64,000 bases of DNA from Bacteroidota bacterium (GCA_026709335.1 JAPOTE010000061.1:21634-85633), one strand, 5' to 3'. Shown: positions 43,785-53,986, counted from the stretch's first letter. Notes: generated from the letters alone by a model not told the origin. Numbers and translations are program-made.

Positions 43785-45215
43785 ATGCTGGCCTTTTTGT
43801 ACGCGGGCGCCATGACCCTGCTTGCTTTCTATGGTGCCAATTTTTTGTGGATGAGCATCATCATTGCTCGCAGTGAAAAGACAGGTTCAGGCGCCTTACC
43901 ACATGCAAAGGCGAGTCGTATCTGGCCGTATGTAACTGTTCAAATTCCTCTCTACAACGAGGCATCCATGGCCAGGCGTGTGATTGATGCTTGCGCAGCG
44001 ATCAAGTATCCGTCCAATCGACTGGAAGTACAGGTCCTGGATGATTCCAATGATGAAACAATTCGTATCACCCGGAAGGCGGTTGCCGATTGGAAAAAAC
44101 GTGGAGTCAACATATCCAGAATACATCGACCTCATCGTGAAGGATACAAGGCAGGTGCATTGGCATATGGGCTGGAATCGGCAAGTGGTGAACTGATTGC
44201 TGTATTTGATGCAGACTTTGTTCCTCCTGAAAATTTTCTGATTAATTTGGTACCACTCATGGAGGAATCAGATCTGGGAATGGTCCAGGTTCGATGGACT
44301 CACTTGAATGCCCAATCCTCGCTGCTGACTCAAATGCAGGCATGGTCTCTTGATACCCACTTTGCGGTGGAACATGTTGCACGCAATACCTCAGGGTGTT
44401 TTATCAATTTCAATGGAACTGCAGGTTTATGGAAACGAGCTTGTATTTTGGATGCGGGAGGCTGGCAGGACGATACATTGGCGGAGGATCTGGATTTGAG
44501 CTACAGAGCACAACTTCGGGGATGGAAATTTAGATATATCAATGAGTTGGAAGCACCGGCAGAATTACCTGAGACACTCGGTGCCCTTCGGATTCAGCAA
44601 ACACGATGGACCAAAGGAACCGCAGAAACCGCCCGCAAACTGCTTCGCCCGCTATGGAGAGCCTCAATTCCTTTGAAGACTAAAGTTCAGGGCACGGTTC
44701 ATCTTACTTCGCATATCGTCTATCCATGTCTTTTCCTTGCCGCTCTGCTTCATCCACTTCTTCTGTTCTTGGAGACAAGTGGATATGGTCCGGGCAAAGT
44801 GTATTTTGGTATCATGGGCCTCGGACTGGTCGGATTACTGGGATTTTTTCTTGCACAGATGTTTGCACAGCGCCAACTCTACCCGGATTGGTGGAACCGT
44901 ATCTGTTTTTTTCCGATATATATGGCAGCGTCGATGGGACTTGCACTCAATAATACAAAAGCTCTTTGGAGTGCTTGGCGAAAAACCCGCACGCCTTTTG
45001 AGCGAACTCCAAAGGCCAGCGGGCATACCTCTGTAAGAACATCCATGGGCATCGTAACACTTGAAATCATTATGGCTGTATATTCAGTGGTTGGACTCGC
45101 GTACCTTCTTTCGCAGGGGCTGTGGGCAGCTGTCGGATTTCAACTTATTTTTGCAATGTCATATATCTTAGTAGTACGATATAATATTCTCGAGTTTCGT
45201 TCACAAACAAGATGA
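43785..45215 (+). CDS. Processive family-2 glycosyltransferase (membrane-bound)
   Basis: A 476-residue inner-membrane glycosyltransferase from ATG 43785 (a TTG 12 bases earlier is the alternative). One N-terminal membrane helix is followed by a GT2 domain. Its substrate motifs are VLDDSND (nucleotide), FDADFVPP (DxD), LAEDLDLSYRAQLRGW (catalytic ED) and QQTRWTKGT (QxxRW). These four motifs mark processive synthases such as cellulose, mannan or hyaluronan synthases. At least four more C-terminal hydrophobic helices close the protein. The polymer is not known; being next to lptE suggests an envelope polysaccharide. It overlaps the next gene by four bases. Confidence 0.93.
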   Translation: MLAFLYAGAMTLLAFYGANFLWMSIIIARSEKTGSGALPHAKASRIWPYVTVQIPLYNEASMARRVIDACAAIKYPSNRLEVQVLDDSNDETIRITRKAVADWKKRGVNISRIHRPHREGYKAGALAYGLESASGELIAVFDADFVPPENFLINLVPLMEESDLGMVQVRWTHLNAQSSLLTQMQAWSLDTHFAVEHVARNTSGCFINFNGTAGLWKRACILDAGGWQDDTLAEDLDLSYRAQLRGWKFRYINELEAPAELPETLGALRIQQTRWTKGTAETARKLLRPLWRASIPLKTKVQGTVHLTSHIVYPCLFLAALLHPLLLFLETSGYGPGKVYFGIMGLGLVGLLGFFLAQMFAQRQLYPDWWNRICFFPIYMAASMGLALNNTKALWSAWRKTRTPFERTPKASGHTSVRTSMGIVTLEIIMAVYSVVGLAYLLSQGLWAAVGFQLIFAMSYILVVRYNILEFRSQTR

Positions 45216-45802
45216 ATACCCTTACGCTTTTTGATGCACTGAAATTGATAGGAGATCATCGTGCACAGGAAATTCTGGAGCAATTGGAGGAACTGCACCT
45301 TCAATCCCCTGAGGATGTTCCAACTAATTATATCCTTGCCCATGCACTTGAAATGTGTGGGTTAAAGAGTCGTGCGGAGTCCGTCTGGAACAATGTAGCT
45401 CCCCTTCAGCCCGAGCAGCAAGCTCCGAAAAAGACCGAGCTATCGGATGAAGTGAACTCATTCATCCATACAAGCGGTATTCAGATTGAGTTAAACAGAA
45501 TTGTTGAAGGGGATAAACTCGATGAGATTCAACAGTTGATCCTTCAACTTGACGCTGCGGATCGAACCACATTTGATGAGGAGCTTTTAGCTGGTGATAC
45601 GTCTCTGGGAGAGTTCTCGGAAGAGTCCTATGATGATCCAATTACGGAGACATTCGCGCGTATTCTTGTCACCCAAAAAAAGTACTCGGAAGCATCCGAT
45701 GTCTATCGATCTTTGAGCGAACAAAATCCGGCCGAAAAGGAGCGCTTACTCGCCGAAGCGAAAAGATTAGAAGATCTTGCCAAACAGGAGGCAGATTCGT
45801 GA
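45212..45802 (+). CDS. TPR-like protein of the miaB operon
   Basis: A 196-residue cytoplasmic protein of helical repeat type: LFDALKLIGDHRAQEILEQL, TNYILAHALEMCGLKSRAESVW and, at the C-terminus, FARILVTQKKYSEASDVYRSL plus NPAEKERLLAEAKRLEDLA, which is a clear TPR. The middle (60-130) is acidic. No enzyme domain. Both ends overlap neighbours by four bases (glycosyltransferase and anmK), so it is translationally coupled within the operon. It may be a scaffold for the envelope enzymes; that is inference. Confidence 0.75.
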   Translation: MNTLTLFDALKLIGDHRAQEILEQLEELHLQSPEDVPTNYILAHALEMCGLKSRAESVWNNVAPLQPEQQAPKKTELSDEVNSFIHTSGIQIELNRIVEGDKLDEIQQLILQLDAADRTTFDEELLAGDTSLGEFSEESYDDPITETFARILVTQKKYSEASDVYRSLSEQNPAEKERLLAEAKRLEDLAKQEADS

Positions 45803-46977
45803 TAGCTCCCAAAGACTGTCGCTGTGTTGCCGGTGTAATGAGTGGTACATCCCTTGACGGGGTAGATGTCGTCATTGCGAAGATAGAGGGGCATGGGAGA
45901 GATTTGCGAATCGCGAGCTGTTACGGAGACACATACCCCTTCCCCAGCGAATTATGCGACATTCTGAATGCAGCCGCTAATCAGGAAGAGATTGGTGTGG
46001 CTGCGTTAAGTCAATTGAATGTACGATTGGCTTACGAATACGCCCAGAAGGTTAGGCATACCATGAAAGCCAACGGCGACGAGGTTCGAGAACTTGATTT
46101 GGTGGGGTGCCATGGTCAAACTATTCGTCATCTTCCCGATAAAGTACTGGTCGCCGACGAGGAAATCAGTTCAACGCTGCAAATTGGCGATCCCGCTACA
46201 ATGGCCCAGCTTCTGGGGGTACCGGTGATTGGAGATTTTCGATTGGCCGATATGGCCTGTGGTGGCCAGGGAGCACCTCTGGTTCCGTATTTTGACTACG
46301 TAGTATTCACACACGATACTGAGAGTCGAGGCTGTCTGAATATTGGAGGCGTAGCAAATCTAACGATCCTGCCGCCAAATGCCCAGCCTGATCAGGTGTA
46401 TGGTTTTGATACAGGGCCAGGCAATATGATTATTGATGTTTTGTGTCGCCGCACTCTGGGAGTGCCGTATGATGAGGGAGGGCGCATTGCGAAATCCGGG
46501 ACCGTTCATGAATTTCTCTTGGCCGAATCATTACGGGATCCCTTTATTGTGTCCAGCCCACCCAAGTCGACGGGCCGTGAATATCTGAGTCATGCGTTCC
46601 TGCAACGATTCTTGGATCATTCAAAACAATTATCTCCCGAAGACTTGATTGCCACAGCTACTGCATTGACCGCTGCATCCGTGTGGCAATCCTATGAGTC
46701 ATTCATTCAACCACACCATTCTTTGGATCGTTTGATTGTATCCGGAGGCGGAGTGCACAATCAAACTCTATTGGAGATGCTGAGAGATTACTTTATGAAC
46801 AAGCTCTTCCCGGTACATATAGAGAGCTCAAATACCTACGGGATCGATGCAGACGGTAAAGAGGCCCTGTGCTTTGCAGTACTCGCTCATGAAACTGCAG
46901 ATGGAATTCCAACGAGTATCCCGTCCGTTACTGGTGCGACTCGCGCTGCGGTTCTGGGTAAGCTTTGTGTCCCATAG
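45799..46977 (+). CDS. anmK: Anhydro-N-acetylmuramic acid kinase AnmK
   Basis: A 392-residue sugar kinase that opens and phosphorylates anhMurNAc, giving MurNAc-6-phosphate in peptidoglycan recycling. Signature regions: GVMSGTSLDGVDVV at the N-terminus, CHGQTIRHLP, QIGDPATMAQLLGVPVIGDFR, VPYFDYVVF, LNIGGVANLTILP and FDTGPGNMIID. All match AnmK and the length is normal. The start is a GTG overlapping the TPR stop by four bases. Last gene of the operon; a separate thiL follows after 168 bases. Confidence 0.96.
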   Translation: MIAPKDCRCVAGVMSGTSLDGVDVVIAKIEGHGRDLRIASCYGDTYPFPSELCDILNAAANQEEIGVAALSQLNVRLAYEYAQKVRHTMKANGDEVRELDLVGCHGQTIRHLPDKVLVADEEISSTLQIGDPATMAQLLGVPVIGDFRLADMACGGQGAPLVPYFDYVVFTHDTESRGCLNIGGVANLTILPPNAQPDQVYGFDTGPGNMIIDVLCRRTLGVPYDEGGRIAKSGTVHEFLLAESLRDPFIVSSPPKSTGREYLSHAFLQRFLDHSKQLSPEDLIATATALTAASVWQSYESFIQPHHSLDRLIVSGGGVHNQTLLEMLRDYFMNKLFPVHIESSNTYGIDADGKEALCFAVLAHETADGIPTSIPSVTGATRAAVLGKLCVP

Positions 46978-47145
46978 ATTGTGTGGCTTAACAAACTGTA
47001 TCCGGAAGCTCCCATGTCAACGATCAAGTTTTATCTCTCATCCGAATAAAGTCTGATAGGATCATAGATACTCCTCTTATTCCCGGACCTCGAGGATCGT
47101 TTAATGATTCCAGATCATGTTCAATCTTTTTTGTGAAATACAGTG

Positions 47146-48144
47146 ATGTCTCTCGTTACGGAAACAGGAGAATTCAATCTCATTCACCGTCTTGCTTCAA
47201 TCAGTTCACCTTACACCAAGTCCCCGGTTATTGCAGGGATAGGAGACGATGCGGCGGTATTTCGTACATCCCCCGGGATGATACAGGTCGCTACCACGGA
47301 TGCCTTCATTGAGGGGTATCATTTTGACCTATCCTTTTATCAAATGGATCAGGTCGGGTATAAGGCAATGGTTGTAAATCTCAGTGATATCGCTGCCATG
47401 AATGCCTTGCCCATGCTGGCTACTGTGGCATTGGGTGTACCTGCGTCATATTCCATAGAAAGTCTGGAAGATCTTTATCGCGGTTTGGCAAAGGCAGCCT
47501 CCGAGAATGGAGTCCAGATCGTTGGAGGGGACACAACGAGCTCTCCTGTTCTAATGCTTTCCATTACTGTGATCGGTGAAGTCATTGAATCAAACATCGT
47601 ATATCGAGGTGGAGCAAGGCCTGGAGACAGTCTGTTTGTCAGCGGTAGTTTGGGGGAGGCTGCCATGGGCCTTGATCTTTTACGCAACGAGGTTGATCCA
47701 TCGCTGCTTGGGAACGCAGTATGGGAGAATCTCGTCCGCCGACATCTGACACCGGTCCCCCGGTTGGATCTTGTGAGAGCATGGGCCAGGGAGGGCATCC
47801 GTCCTTCGGCCCTGATTGACATTTCAGATGGATTAACCAGCGAAGTACATCACATTTGTTCAGCATCGGACTGCGGCGCAATTCTTTGGGAATCCAGTCT
47901 GCCTCTGCCGGTGGAGGTGCACACAGGTACGAAGGAGCCACGTAGCCCCACTGACTATGCCTTAAATGGGGGAGATGATTATGAGTTGTTGTTCACGGCT
48001 ATGCCTGATCTGCTTGAAGGCATGTCTTCAGATCTTTTCACGGAGATCGGACTGATCACCGAAAAGGATGTTCTGATCCAGCGAACAGATGGAACATGTG
48101 AGCCCCTTGTTGCTGGGGGACATGATCATTTCAGACCTGTCTGA
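47146..48144 (+). CDS. thiL: Thiamine-monophosphate kinase ThiL
   Basis: A 332-residue enzyme making thiamine pyrophosphate from thiamine monophosphate and ATP. Family motifs are visible: GIGDDAAVF near the N-terminus, ATTDAFIEGYHFDL, NLSDIAAMNALPM, GGDTTSSPVLMLSIT, and LIDISDGLTSEVHHIC and DYALNGGDDYELLFT at the C-terminal end. ATG 47146 is preceded at once by an in-frame GTG; the ATG is preferred. The upstream 165-base gap may hold its own promoter; no TPP riboswitch is evident. Monocistronic. Confidence 0.95.
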   Translation: MSLVTETGEFNLIHRLASISSPYTKSPVIAGIGDDAAVFRTSPGMIQVATTDAFIEGYHFDLSFYQMDQVGYKAMVVNLSDIAAMNALPMLATVALGVPASYSIESLEDLYRGLAKAASENGVQIVGGDTTSSPVLMLSITVIGEVIESNIVYRGGARPGDSLFVSGSLGEAAMGLDLLRNEVDPSLLGNAVWENLVRRHLTPVPRLDLVRAWAREGIRPSALIDISDGLTSEVHHICSASDCGAILWESSLPLPVEVHTGTKEPRSPTDYALNGGDDYELLFTAMPDLLEGMSSDLFTEIGLITEKDVLIQRTDGTCEPLVAGGHDHFRPV

Positions 48145-48396
48145 AAAATGTCAGTTAATTGACAGTCATTGCCTTGGCGGCTTTAGCGTTAGGGTTCAAC
48201 AGCACTCAACTTTACTTCCCTAGTGATTCGGGGATGCACCTTTGCAAGTTCATTATTTCATTCGAGATGATTGTCTACGCTTGGATATTTTCTTGCAAGT
48301 GTAGGCAGGATTGGTGTGTTGATTAGTCTGTACAGGGCTGCGGACATGGTTGGGCTCGACAGGGAATGATTCATGTCTGAACAGCTGTTTGGGATC
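48145..48396. other. Intergenic between convergent thiL and the COG0523 gene
   Basis: About 250 bases. A weak TGTCA / TGACA hairpin (48149-48164) follows the thiL stop. The word TTAGGGTTCAACAGCACTCAAC (48189 on) closely resembles a stretch at about 16301-16322 before the metalloprotease gene; whether this is meaningful is unclear. No gene seen. Confidence 0.4.
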
Positions 48397-49620
48397 TCAT
48401 TTCATAGGATAAACCCTGTAGACGGGCCATTCATCTTGATATCCCTCTCTCCACTTTTGATCAGACAATTCTTCATCAGTAGATAAACAGGCTTCAAGTT
48501 CTTTTTTAATTGATTCTTCGTCCATTTCCTGTCCAATAAAGACAATTTCATTTTTTCGATCACCAAAAATTTTATCCCATCCAGATTCAATATGCTGTTG
48601 ATTTTCCACAAATGACGGATATTCAATTCGCTTTCCAAAAGGCATTGTACACCACCAAACCCCTCCACTTCCTGCTTTTAATGAACCTCCTGCCTGACTC
48701 CAAACCAAGGCTTGCTCATTTCGAGAAGCTATCCAAAACAGGCCTTTACTTCTAATAATTGTACTCGGAAATTTATGCTGTATAAAATTCCAGAAACGTT
48801 TTGGATCAAAAGGTTTTTTGCTCCGATAGACAAATGAGTTAATCCCATATTCTTCTGTCTCAGGTGTATGTTTGTCTTTTTTCAGTTCTTCAATCCAGCC
48901 CGCACTTTGTTCTGCTTCTTCAAAATCAAACAGGCCTGTATTTAAAATTTCCAGCGGCTCAATCTTGCTGAAGGTTGACTCAATAATTTTAGCAGCTGGA
49001 TTGAGCTTATGTACAAAGGCTTTTAAGACACCAAGGTGTTCTCTGGACACCAGGTCCGTTTTGTTCAGGAGAATCACATTGGCAAATTCGACCTGATCTG
49101 TCAGCAAATTCACGATCGTTCTAACATCGCCTTCAATGTCACTTAATTCTCTGTCCACCAAAGTTTCTGGGCTACCAAAATCTCTGAAAAAATTGAACGC
49201 ATCTACAACAGTGACCATTGTATCAATATGGCTGAATTGAGAAAGATCAATCCCATTTTCTTCATCCATAAATGAAAAGGTTTGCGCCACGGGGACAGGT
49301 TCGCTGATTCCCGTACTTTCGATCAGTAAATAATCAAAACGTTCTTCTTTTGCTAATCGTTCAACCTCAATCATTAGATCTTCTCTTAGAGTACAACAGA
49401 TACAGCCGTTGCTCATTTCCACTAATTTTTCCTCTGTACGAGATAGGATGTTTTCGTTTTTAATCAAATCTGCATCAACATTCACTTCACTCATGTCATT
49501 CACAATGACAGCTACTTTCAAATTGTCTTTGTTGTGTAAAATGTGATTGAGAAGTGTTGTTTTTCCTGATCCAAGAAAACCGCTTAAAACAGTGACGGGA
49601 AGTTTTTTTGTAGTCGGCAT
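48397..49620 (-). CDS. CobW/COG0523 (ZNG1-like) metal-chaperone GTPase, AT-rich
   Basis: A 407-residue G3E GTPase of the COG0523 family. The P-loop GFLGSGKT is at residues 14-21. The metal-binding CxCC appears as NGCICCT near 71-77, with the Walker B/switch region [18 protein letters not shown] and the guanine motif LLNKTDLV. The C-terminal CobW_C domain contains [17 protein letters not shown] and ends with a long helical tail. The family hands zinc or other metals to target proteins. Base use differs sharply from its neighbours: 60-base blocks at 48481 and 48541 have 19 G+C each (32%), versus 33 of 60 in thiL at 47641. I infer recent acquisition from a low-GC Bacteroidota. Confidence 0.92.
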   Translation of the reverse strand: MPTTKKLPVTVLSGFLGSGKTTLLNHILHNKDNLKVAVIVNDMSEVNVDADLIKNENILSRTEEKLVEMSNGCICCTLREDLMIEVERLAKEERFDYLLIESTGISEPVPVAQTFSFMDEENGIDLSQFSHIDTMVTVVDAFNFFRDFGSPETLVDRELSDIEGDVRTIVNLLTDQVEFANVILLNKTDLVSREHLGVLKAFVHKLNPAAKIIESTFSKIEPLEILNTGLFDFEEAEQSAGWIEELKKDKHTPETEEYGINSFVYRSKKPFDPKRFWNFIQHKFPSTIIRSKGLFWIASRNEQALVWSQAGGSLKAGSGGVWWCTMPFGKRIEYPSFVENQQHIESGWDKIFGDRKNEIVFIGQEMDEESIKKELEACLSTDEELSDQKWREGYQDEWPVYRVYPMK

Positions 49621-50063
49621 GTGGGTACATTAATTGTTCGGAATCGTTAAACCCATCAAGGTTCCACCTCGTGATAACTTGGGAGGATTTTGTAGGTCTA
49701 TGGCGGGATTTCTTCTTTGATGCTAAGTTTTTGAACAATCGATCTTAATGAATACTTCGCCCTGTTTCAGCGAGTTAAGTAGGATCATCTGTATTCAACG
49801 GTGATATATTCTCGGAATCTATAATGTATTTCAGAACAAATTTTGATCCCATCTAGTCAAACCAAATGAATTTTATGGTTGCCTCGGAGTTCAGGCGGGG
49901 AAGCAGATAAACCTGCAAAATCCATGAGAATTAATATCATCAGTCGCCCCGAATCTGAATCGGACGCCGATCTTACCTCAAGCCGAATAAAGGCGGTAGC
50001 TCTCAATGTATGCAGACTCCATACGAGACCGATAGTGGTCAGTGGGAATCGGCGACACGCGCA
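49621..50063. other. Divergent intergenic region, no gene seen
   Basis: 443 bases between the COG0523 gene (minus) and the LRR protein (plus). A/T-rich near the COG0523 start. I cannot point to a clear Zur site or any other palindrome. Confidence 0.45.
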
Positions 50064-52031
50064 ATGCATTTTAGAACGACAAAAAGAACATCATCCTTCA
50101 GGTCAACCATGTATGTAATCCCCATTTTAATCATACATGCTCTTGGATCTGCTTCTCTGCAATTGCAGGAGAGCTCCACGATTTCATATGAATTGGGGAT
50201 CGGGGTTGACGTTGAGGCAGAAGCCGTTATACTCTCTGTTGCAGAGGCCTCCATAGATCGTTGGAATGAATCAAATCCAATATCTACAATCCATCATACG
50301 AACTCTATTATTGTGTTGGAAACTGTGACAGATTCTGAAAAAACAGATGTCTGTAATCGGACGGAGGCAGTTCGGAATGCAATTGTGAGGCTTATCTCGG
50401 ATGTCAGCAATTGTGCAGACGTTACCAGCGGCCATTTGGCAGCGATCACGGGAATGTTAAATCTGGGCTATCGCAGAATTTCACGTTTGAAATCCGGAGA
50501 CTTCGATGGCCTCTCCTCATTGACTGCATTGGATCTAAGTTCTGCCTCATTGGAATCTATTCCAGATGGATTATTCAGAGATCTCAGTTCTCTAAAAGCT
50601 CTTTACCTGTGGGGAAATCCTATAGAAACACTTCCTTCCAAGATTTTTAATGGCCTGACGCAGTTGACCTGGTTGTACTTGGATCAGATTGAATTGAAAA
50701 GGCTTCCCGATGGAATCTTTGATGGCCTCACATCACTCACGACACTTGATCTGAGCAAGAACGAGCTGGAAACAATTCAAATGGAAATCTTTGATGGATT
50801 GGTCACATTGGAATCCCTTGACTTGAGTCGGAATGATTTGAGGACACTTCCCAACGGATTGTTTGATGATTTGCGATCTCTGAGAGTTCTTTATCTATGG
50901 GATAACCCATTTGGCACGCTTCCGGGGGGAATTTTCAAGGAACTCACCTCACTCGAAAAATTGGGATTATGGAATAATTCTTTGACAGTGTTTCCGGCAG
51001 ATTTATTTGATGGATTGAACTCACTCAAATGGCTGGGCCTATGGGATAATTCTCTGAGCATGATTCCCAGTGGATCTTTTGATGGACTCACTGCACTGGA
51101 AACTCTTTTTTTGGGTGACAACGAGTTCCAATCATTTCCGGATGGAGTATTTGATCGGATGACGTCACTGGAAATACTGGGCCTATGGGATAATTCTATC
51201 CATGTGCTTCAAGATGGAATTTTTGATGAGCTGACATCGCTGCATGTACTAGGTTTGCATGAGAATGAAATTCGGTTCCTCCCGGGCCAAGTTTTTGAAC
51301 AGCTCGAGTCATTGCCGCTAAATACCTTCTATGCTGGAGGTGATTATTTTGCTTACCCCGGCTTGTCTTTATACGATAATCCCGGACAGCCTTTCAAGTC
51401 GGAAGTAGATGCGGGGCCCGATCAGTTCGTGGAGCAGGGAGTAATTGTATCTCTAAGGGGTACTGCGACGGGGCCCTGGGGTAATCTTATGCGATGGCAG
51501 TGGTCGCAGGTGGATGGATTGGATTCTGACATCCCCGTTGCTCCTGTGGATTCTGTCAGCCTGAGTGGGGCAGATACATCTACACCCAAATTTACGGCTC
51601 CGATGGTTGGTGGAGATTATTACTTCAAGTTGGTTACCGCGCCTGCATATTCAGGGATGCCGCTCGAACCATGGGGGCATGCATATTCAGATCCCGACTG
51701 GATTACAATACGCGTCGGTACAGTTACCCATGCAGTAGATCAACCTGCCAATGTGGATTTTGCCTTACTCGGGAATTATCCAAACCCATTTCACTCGTCC
51801 ACTACGATTCTGATCGATCTCCCGGAAGTTTCCACAATTACCGTTGATGTTTTTAACATAGTAGGGCAGCAAGTATATCAAGTCGAGTTTCCTGAAGTCG
51901 CAGCCGGTCCTTCAAAGCCCCTTCCTTTGGAACTCGCCGGCCTCTCATCTGGCACATACATCTATCGGATCGTAGCCCGAACGAGTTCAGGAATTCATGT
52001 CGCAAGAGGATACACAACATTCATGAAATAA
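50064..52031 (+). CDS. Secreted bacterial-type LRR protein with T9SS sorting tail
   Basis: A 655-residue exported protein from ATG 50064, chosen because it gives a basic-then-hydrophobic signal (MHFRTTKRTSSFRST then MYVIPILIIHALGSASLQ); other in-frame starts are 50010 and 50109. After about 110 residues come roughly eleven LRRs of about 24 residues with the pattern LxxLxLxxNxLxxxPxGxFdgLxsL (e.g. SLTTLDLSKNELETI). This differs from the plant-type repeats of the protein at 37721. A PKD-like or beta segment (AGPDQFVEQGVIVSLRG) follows, then a T9SS type-A tail (LGNYPNPFHSSTTI, VFNIVGQQVYQVEF, LSSGTYIYRIVA). Function is probably adhesive; unproven. Confidence 0.9.
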   Translation: MHFRTTKRTSSFRSTMYVIPILIIHALGSASLQLQESSTISYELGIGVDVEAEAVILSVAEASIDRWNESNPISTIHHTNSIIVLETVTDSEKTDVCNRTEAVRNAIVRLISDVSNCADVTSGHLAAITGMLNLGYRRISRLKSGDFDGLSSLTALDLSSASLESIPDGLFRDLSSLKALYLWGNPIETLPSKIFNGLTQLTWLYLDQIELKRLPDGIFDGLTSLTTLDLSKNELETIQMEIFDGLVTLESLDLSRNDLRTLPNGLFDDLRSLRVLYLWDNPFGTLPGGIFKELTSLEKLGLWNNSLTVFPADLFDGLNSLKWLGLWDNSLSMIPSGSFDGLTALETLFLGDNEFQSFPDGVFDRMTSLEILGLWDNSIHVLQDGIFDELTSLHVLGLHENEIRFLPGQVFEQLESLPLNTFYAGGDYFAYPGLSLYDNPGQPFKSEVDAGPDQFVEQGVIVSLRGTATGPWGNLMRWQWSQVDGLDSDIPVAPVDSVSLSGADTSTPKFTAPMVGGDYYFKLVTAPAYSGMPLEPWGHAYSDPDWITIRVGTVTHAVDQPANVDFALLGNYPNPFHSSTTILIDLPEVSTITVDVFNIVGQQVYQVEFPEVAAGPSKPLPLELAGLSSGTYIYRIVARTSSGIHVARGYTTFMK

Positions 52032-52230
52032 TGGTCCTGGCCCGAAGACTTGTCTGACATTGAGATGAACACCAGAATTCATTGGAGATCAGTCATGTGC
52101 TACTCCTTGAGCGATTTCTGACCATGGAGAGCATTCAGCTGCCTCTTGGTCTTCCATAGAACATTGCATATGGATATCATACCAGCTATCAGATTGTGGC
52201 CGCTTTTTATTAATTTTTTTCCAAGATCAA

Positions 52231-52866
52231 GTGTTATTATACTATCCGACCGACCAGAGAAATTTTCCTCCTGAGATCAATACTGCTTTTCTCTTTGGAG
52301 ATCTTCAAAGAGCCCAAGCGCTGGAGGCTAAGGCAATTTTTGTAGTTGATTCTGGTTCACTCGATGATCTGCGACAAGTCGGCGCAGGATATCATACAGG
52401 GAGTATTCCCAAGGAGGCGATTCTGAATATCGATCCATATTCTCCTCCCCGTGCGCTCATCGCAGCTGGTGGGATCATTCGACATCAGACTACCGGGGAA
52501 CTTCTCTGCATCAAAAGACACGGGGTTCGAGATCTCCCGAAAGGGAAGCTTGACCCCAATGAATCAATAGCAGACTGTGCAATGCGGGAGTTACTGGAGG
52601 AAACGGGAATCCAGAACTTGGTTCAGGGAAAGCTCTTGGGAACCACAGTGCACGGATATTGCCGCAGAGGTTTTTTTGAGGTTAAAACCACATACTGGTA
52701 TGCGTTCACGTCTGAGTCTACGCAATTCACTCCTGCAGTAGAGGAAGGAATAAGTGAGGTGTTTTGGCTTCCCTATATCGAGGCAGAACAAACCCTGGGG
52801 TATTCGACCCTGAGTGATTTTCTGATGGATTTAAGATTGATCAACGAAGAAGGGAGCGAACCTTGA
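52231..52866 (+). CDS. NUDIX hydrolase
   Basis: A 211-residue protein starting with GTG at 52231. Residues 1-70 form an N-terminal domain of unknown role; the NUDIX domain covers about 72-205. The NUDIX box is exact: G-x5-E-x7-REL-xEExGI in GKLDPNESIADCAMRELLEETGI (positions about 105-127; residues Gly, Glu, Arg-Glu, Glu-Glu). It hydrolyses a nucleoside-diphosphate-linked compound; the substrate is unknown. The 3' end overlaps the convergent RNase D gene by 26 bases, so the two transcripts are antisense at their ends. Confidence 0.9.
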   Translation: MLLYYPTDQRNFPPEINTAFLFGDLQRAQALEAKAIFVVDSGSLDDLRQVGAGYHTGSIPKEAILNIDPYSPPRALIAAGGIIRHQTTGELLCIKRHGVRDLPKGKLDPNESIADCAMRELLEETGIQNLVQGKLLGTTVHGYCRRGFFEVKTTYWYAFTSESTQFTPAVEEGISEVFWLPYIEAEQTLGYSTLSDFLMDLRLINEEGSEP

Positions 52867-53986
52867 GTCGACCGTCTTGAAGTTCAACAACAGAGTTGCC
52901 CCGCATAACGTCGAACAAATCCTGCCCCACAACATCCCATCTCCATCCTTTCCGAAGTGGGTGGTTTGAATTTCCGGGATTCTGGACTAAATCTGTAAGG
53001 CTTGAGTTTGTACCGAGAAGTTCAGACTGTATTCCAATCTCAATGGCACGACTGGTAATGATTGCGTGTAACAGTTGAACTTGCGAAAACTCTGTTCCCG
53101 AGACCGGACGCGGAGCAAGGGGGGCAGGGCATTCATGTTCGGGGGTGTTCAATGCCTCAGCCATTAGATTGGCAACTTCCAGTCCATAACGTTGAGGCAA
53201 TGCGGAGCAATTCTTTCGGACAGCCTTGGGTTTTGTACACCGATTTTTTGCGAGCCGAATGATTTGCCCATCTGTCAAGAGATTTTTGGGGAGCAAGCCA
53301 GTTGCCTGTGAGGTATGTTCGCGCCAGTCTGCAATCATTGTGATAGCAGCGCGTTGGGCAGGTTCAAAAAGGTAGGTTGCTTGTGAGTTGAGGATTTTCT
53401 CTGCGCTTGAAAGAGGGGTATAGGACTTAGGGTCATTGAATGAGTTCATCTCCTCTTTTATCCAGGTGCTACGCTCGGTTTTTTTCGCTTCGGAGAGGAG
53501 TATTTCTCGAATCCGATGCAGATAGAGTACATCTTTTTTGGCATAACTGATCTGCGCAGCTGAAAGCGGACGGTGCAACCAGTTTGATCGTTGCTGACTC
53601 TTTGACAGACGTATGCCAAGAAAGGTTTGAACCAGTTCAGGCAGCGAATAATAGGTTCCCATACCAAGTAGGCGGGCCGCAAGTCTGACGTCAAAAATAT
53701 TTTTTGGAGTGGCTGAGGATGCATTTGAAATAAGCCATAGATCCTGACGCGCATCATGCATAATTTTGACAATCCCTTCATGTTCAAGGACGGGCTTCAG
53801 TGCGCTCAGGTCTTTGAGAGCCAATGCATCAATAAGGATGGTTTCCTTGTTATCCAGCCCGACCTGTACGACAGATAATACGGTTACAGGGTGTCTGCCA
53901 GAGTCAAATTCGGTATCCAGAGCAACAGATGTGAGCGACTCTATCTGAGAACACAGATCCAACAGATCCTCATGCGTGGTAATCAT
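52841..53986 (-). CDS. rnd: Ribonuclease D (DEDDy exonuclease + HRDC)
   Basis: A 381-residue 3'-5' exoribonuclease for tRNA maturation. The DEDDy exonuclease residues are visible: DTEF near residue 24-27, HDARQDL near 77-83, and YAKKDVLYL near 149-157 (Tyr and Asp). HRDC-type helical domains follow (AAITMIADWREHTSQATGLLPKNLLTD). Length is normal. Its last 26 bases overlap the NUDIX gene tail-to-tail. Upstream is a 134-base gap to the divergent ferredoxin gene. Confidence 0.94.
   Translation of the reverse strand: MITTHEDLLDLCSQIESLTSVALDTEFDSGRHPVTVLSVVQVGLDNKETILIDALALKDLSALKPVLEHEGIVKIMHDARQDLWLISNASSATPKNIFDVRLAARLLGMGTYYSLPELVQTFLGIRLSKSQQRSNWLHRPLSAAQISYAKKDVLYLHRIREILLSEAKKTERSTWIKEEMNSFNDPKSYTPLSSAEKILNSQATYLFEPAQRAAITMIADWREHTSQATGLLPKNLLTDGQIIRLAKNRCTKPKAVRKNCSALPQRYGLEVANLMAEALNTPEHECPAPLAPRPVSGTEFSQVQLLHAIITSRAIEIGIQSELLGTNSSLTDLVQNPGNSNHPLRKGWRWDVVGQDLFDVMRGNSVVELQDGRLKVRSLLR

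Noticed and set aside
48149..48164. TGTCA/TGACA hairpin after thiL as a terminator
   Set aside because: Only a 5-bp stem and no T-tract; expected by chance in DNA of this length.
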